A DNA stretch of 36,047 bases from Candidatus Competibacteraceae bacterium (GTDB lineage: Bacteria > Pseudomonadota > Gammaproteobacteria > Competibacterales > JAHEDQ01): contig JAHEDQ010000018.1 in assembly GCA_024641125.1 (NCBI GenBank), positions 1 to 36,047 on the forward strand. Reading direction: 5' to 3'. A program made the position numbers and the translations under genes. Positions 34,753 through 36,047 of the stretch are shown in pieces. Each line of letters starts with the position of its first letter. Within the stretch, counting starts at the first letter, position 1. The notes beneath the pieces were generated by a model. The model searched no databases and was not told the origin of the DNA. It saw only the letters and a program-made list of their open reading frames with translations.

Positions 34753-36047
34753 ACAGATCATCGCATATGGGTGATGACCGAATTTACGGTTTCAGCGAGC
34801 GTATTGGTCTGCTGGGTTTGTATCTGTTCGCCCTGTTCGCCTATCTGGGCGTTGCCATCGCCCACATCGGATTGTTCCTGATGCTGATGGCGGCCTTGAT
34901 CCAATGGCGAGAGTTTGGGTCGGCACTGCGCGCGCCACCGCTGCCGCAACTGGCGTTCAGCGTACTCGGGCTGGCCCTGATTTCCGCCCTCGTGGCCGCC
35001 AGATCCCATCCGGAGCATGCGGGCCCGCACTGGTCGGGATTCGGTGATGTGCTCCAGTTCTGGCTGTTCCTGCTTCCGGCCTGGTGGATGGGCGGGCGGA
35101 CTTCTCGCATCCTGGCGGCCCTGACCCTGACCCTGATCGGGTTCGTATTCGGTGTGATCAAAGTCATGGAGTGGGACGATCTGCAACGCCTGCTTGCCTT
35201 CGATCGCCCAACTTTTCGGTGGTCCATCAACGCCTTCGGCCAGTATGCCGGCTCGGGGCTTCTGGGCATCGTTCTATTGTCACCCCGACTGTGGAAGTGG
35301 AGCGCCGGGCGCCGTGGTGGCATGGCGGCACGGGCGGTCGCGGTGGTTCTCGCTGGGTTGATGCTGTCAGGGGTGATTTTTTCGCTATCGCGGGGCGTCT
35401 GGTCTTCGCTGCTTTTGGTGACGGCCGGTCTGGCCCTGCTTGCGTGGAGGTTGCGCGGCGGCGGACGTCCGAATCATCTGGGTCGCTGGGCAGTGTTCGG
35501 AGCGACCCTGCTCGCCTTCGGGTTGTTGCTGACGGGAAATCCGGCGACCGTTCGATTAAACCAGATCGTTGAACCCTTTGCCCAGTTGCTGGCCGCCGAC
35601 GGTGACCTCACAGCCGTCGACGATATCTCGTTCCGGGAACGCCTTGGAATGCTCTCCCTGGGCATTGACAGTTGGTTGCAGGCGCCATGGATCGGTCTCG
35701 GTCCGGGCGCACCGGGGTTGATCCTCCGGGCCAATGAGGCGCGTTTTGTCGGCGGCAGCACATATACCGATTTTCACGCCTTGCCGCTGGATCTTCTGGT
35801 GGCGTTCGGCCTTCTGGGCACACTGGCACTGAGCGCTTTGCTGGTCGCGGTTCTGGTCTGGGCCTGGCGGGGTTATACCGCCGGTTGCCTGCCCCCCGAT
35901 CTGTTCCTGACCGTGATGGGCCTCAGCGTCTTCAATGTGCTGTGCCAGATGACCGACACCCGCATTTTCAGCATTCATGGGCGATTTTTCTGGATACTGG
36001 TGGCCGGTGCGGCCTGCAGTTGCTGGCTGCGTGCCCGGGTTTCGGCG
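34749..36047 (+). CDS. O-antigen ligase/polymerase-family membrane protein (partial, runs off the window)
   Basis: The frame is open from ATG 34749 to the last base, 433 codons with no stop, so the 3' end is missing. The product is a multi-spanning inner-membrane protein, about ten helices so far, with the PF04932 (Wzy/WaaL-like) pattern. Early helices GLYLFALFAYLGVAIAHIGL are followed by SGVIFSLSRGVWSSLLLV with the family Ser/Arg, and a long periplasmic loop with RLGMLSLGIDSWLQAPWIGLGPGAPG. THis last motif and DFHALPLDLLVAFGLLG are typical. It would transfer or polymerise an undecaprenyl-linked glycan at the periplasmic face. Its start overlaps an 18-codon frame (ATGA). Confidence 0.85.
   Translation, partial: MNRSSHMGDDRIYGFSERIGLLGLYLFALFAYLGVAIAHIGLFLMLMAALIQWREFGSALRAPPLPQLAFSVLGLALISALVAARSHPEHAGPHWSGFGDVLQFWLFLLPAWWMGGRTSRILAALTLTLIGFVFGVIKVMEWDDLQRLLAFDRPTFRWSINAFGQYAGSGLLGIVLLSPRLWKWSAGRRGGMAARAVAVVLAGLMLSGVIFSLSRGVWSSLLLVTAGLALLAWRLRGGGRPNHLGRWAVFGATLLAFGLLLTGNPATVRLNQIVEPFAQLLAADGDLTAVDDISFRERLGMLSLGIDSWLQAPWIGLGPGAPGLILRANEARFVGGSTYTDFHALPLDLLVAFGLLGTLALSALLVAVLVWAWRGYTAGCLPPDLFLTVMGLSVFNVLCQMTDTRIFSIHGRFFWILVAGAACSCWLRARVSA

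Overview
This is a GC-rich chromosomal stretch from a free-living, probably aquatic or marine, gammaproteobacterium. The support is the combination of an isocitrate dehydrogenase kinase/phosphatase (aceK), a homodimeric pyruvate dehydrogenase E1 (aceE type), tRNA 2-thiocytidine synthetase (ttcA), ATP-dependent PEP carboxykinase (pckA), rarD, formate-tetrahydrofolate ligase (fhs) and a DUF6279-type lipoprotein. The exact order or genus cannot be fixed from sequence alone. I see no tRNA, rRNA, CRISPR array, intact insertion sequence or phage gene.

Layout. 1-4.5 kb: a secreted six-blade kelch protein and a class III cyclase/TolB-like/TPR protein on the minus strand, then a decayed phytase-like esterase gene with an in-frame stop. 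4.5-8.4 kb: a hemolysin III/PAQR-type membrane protein, a class I aminotransferase and a SulP transporter closely resembling the BicA bicarbonate type, with a strong hairpin in its leader. 8.8-13.8 kb: four plus-strand genes for exported or sensory proteins: a small four-cysteine periplasmic protein, a secreted repeat protein, an orphan ABC-type substrate-binding protein, and a two-TM HAMP adenylate cyclase. A decayed, frameshifted C-terminal piece of a second substrate-binding gene lies just downstream. 14.1-16.5 kb: O-methyltransferase, NQO-type flavoprotein, GNAT acetyltransferase. 16.7-20.4 kb: asparagine synthase, a DUF4242 protein and a 2OG-Fe(II) oxygenase-like protein.

20.4-25.9 kb is a minus-strand run in the order fhs, fluoroacetate-dehalogenase-like hydrolase, aceE-type E1. 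The hydrolase keeps every catalytic and halide-pocket residue I can recall for the defluorinases. rarD diverges from fhs across a 265-bp region rich in inverted repeats. pckA (with an intrinsic terminator) and ttcA follow on the minus strand, then a lipoprotein and aceK on the plus strand. The window ends with a GT1-type glycosyltransferase diverging from an O-antigen-ligase-like gene cut by the window edge. An 18-codon reading frame with a good ribosome binding site overlaps that ligase start by ATGA.

How the genes fit together: central carbon control (aceK, pckA, aceE, fhs, bicarbonate-type transport) is interspersed with signalling (two class III cyclases of different architecture) and envelope functions. 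The most system-like feature is the substrate-binding protein/adenylate cyclase pair, which I read as a candidate ligand-sensing cAMP module. The dehalogenase-centred cluster is the most testable metabolic lead.
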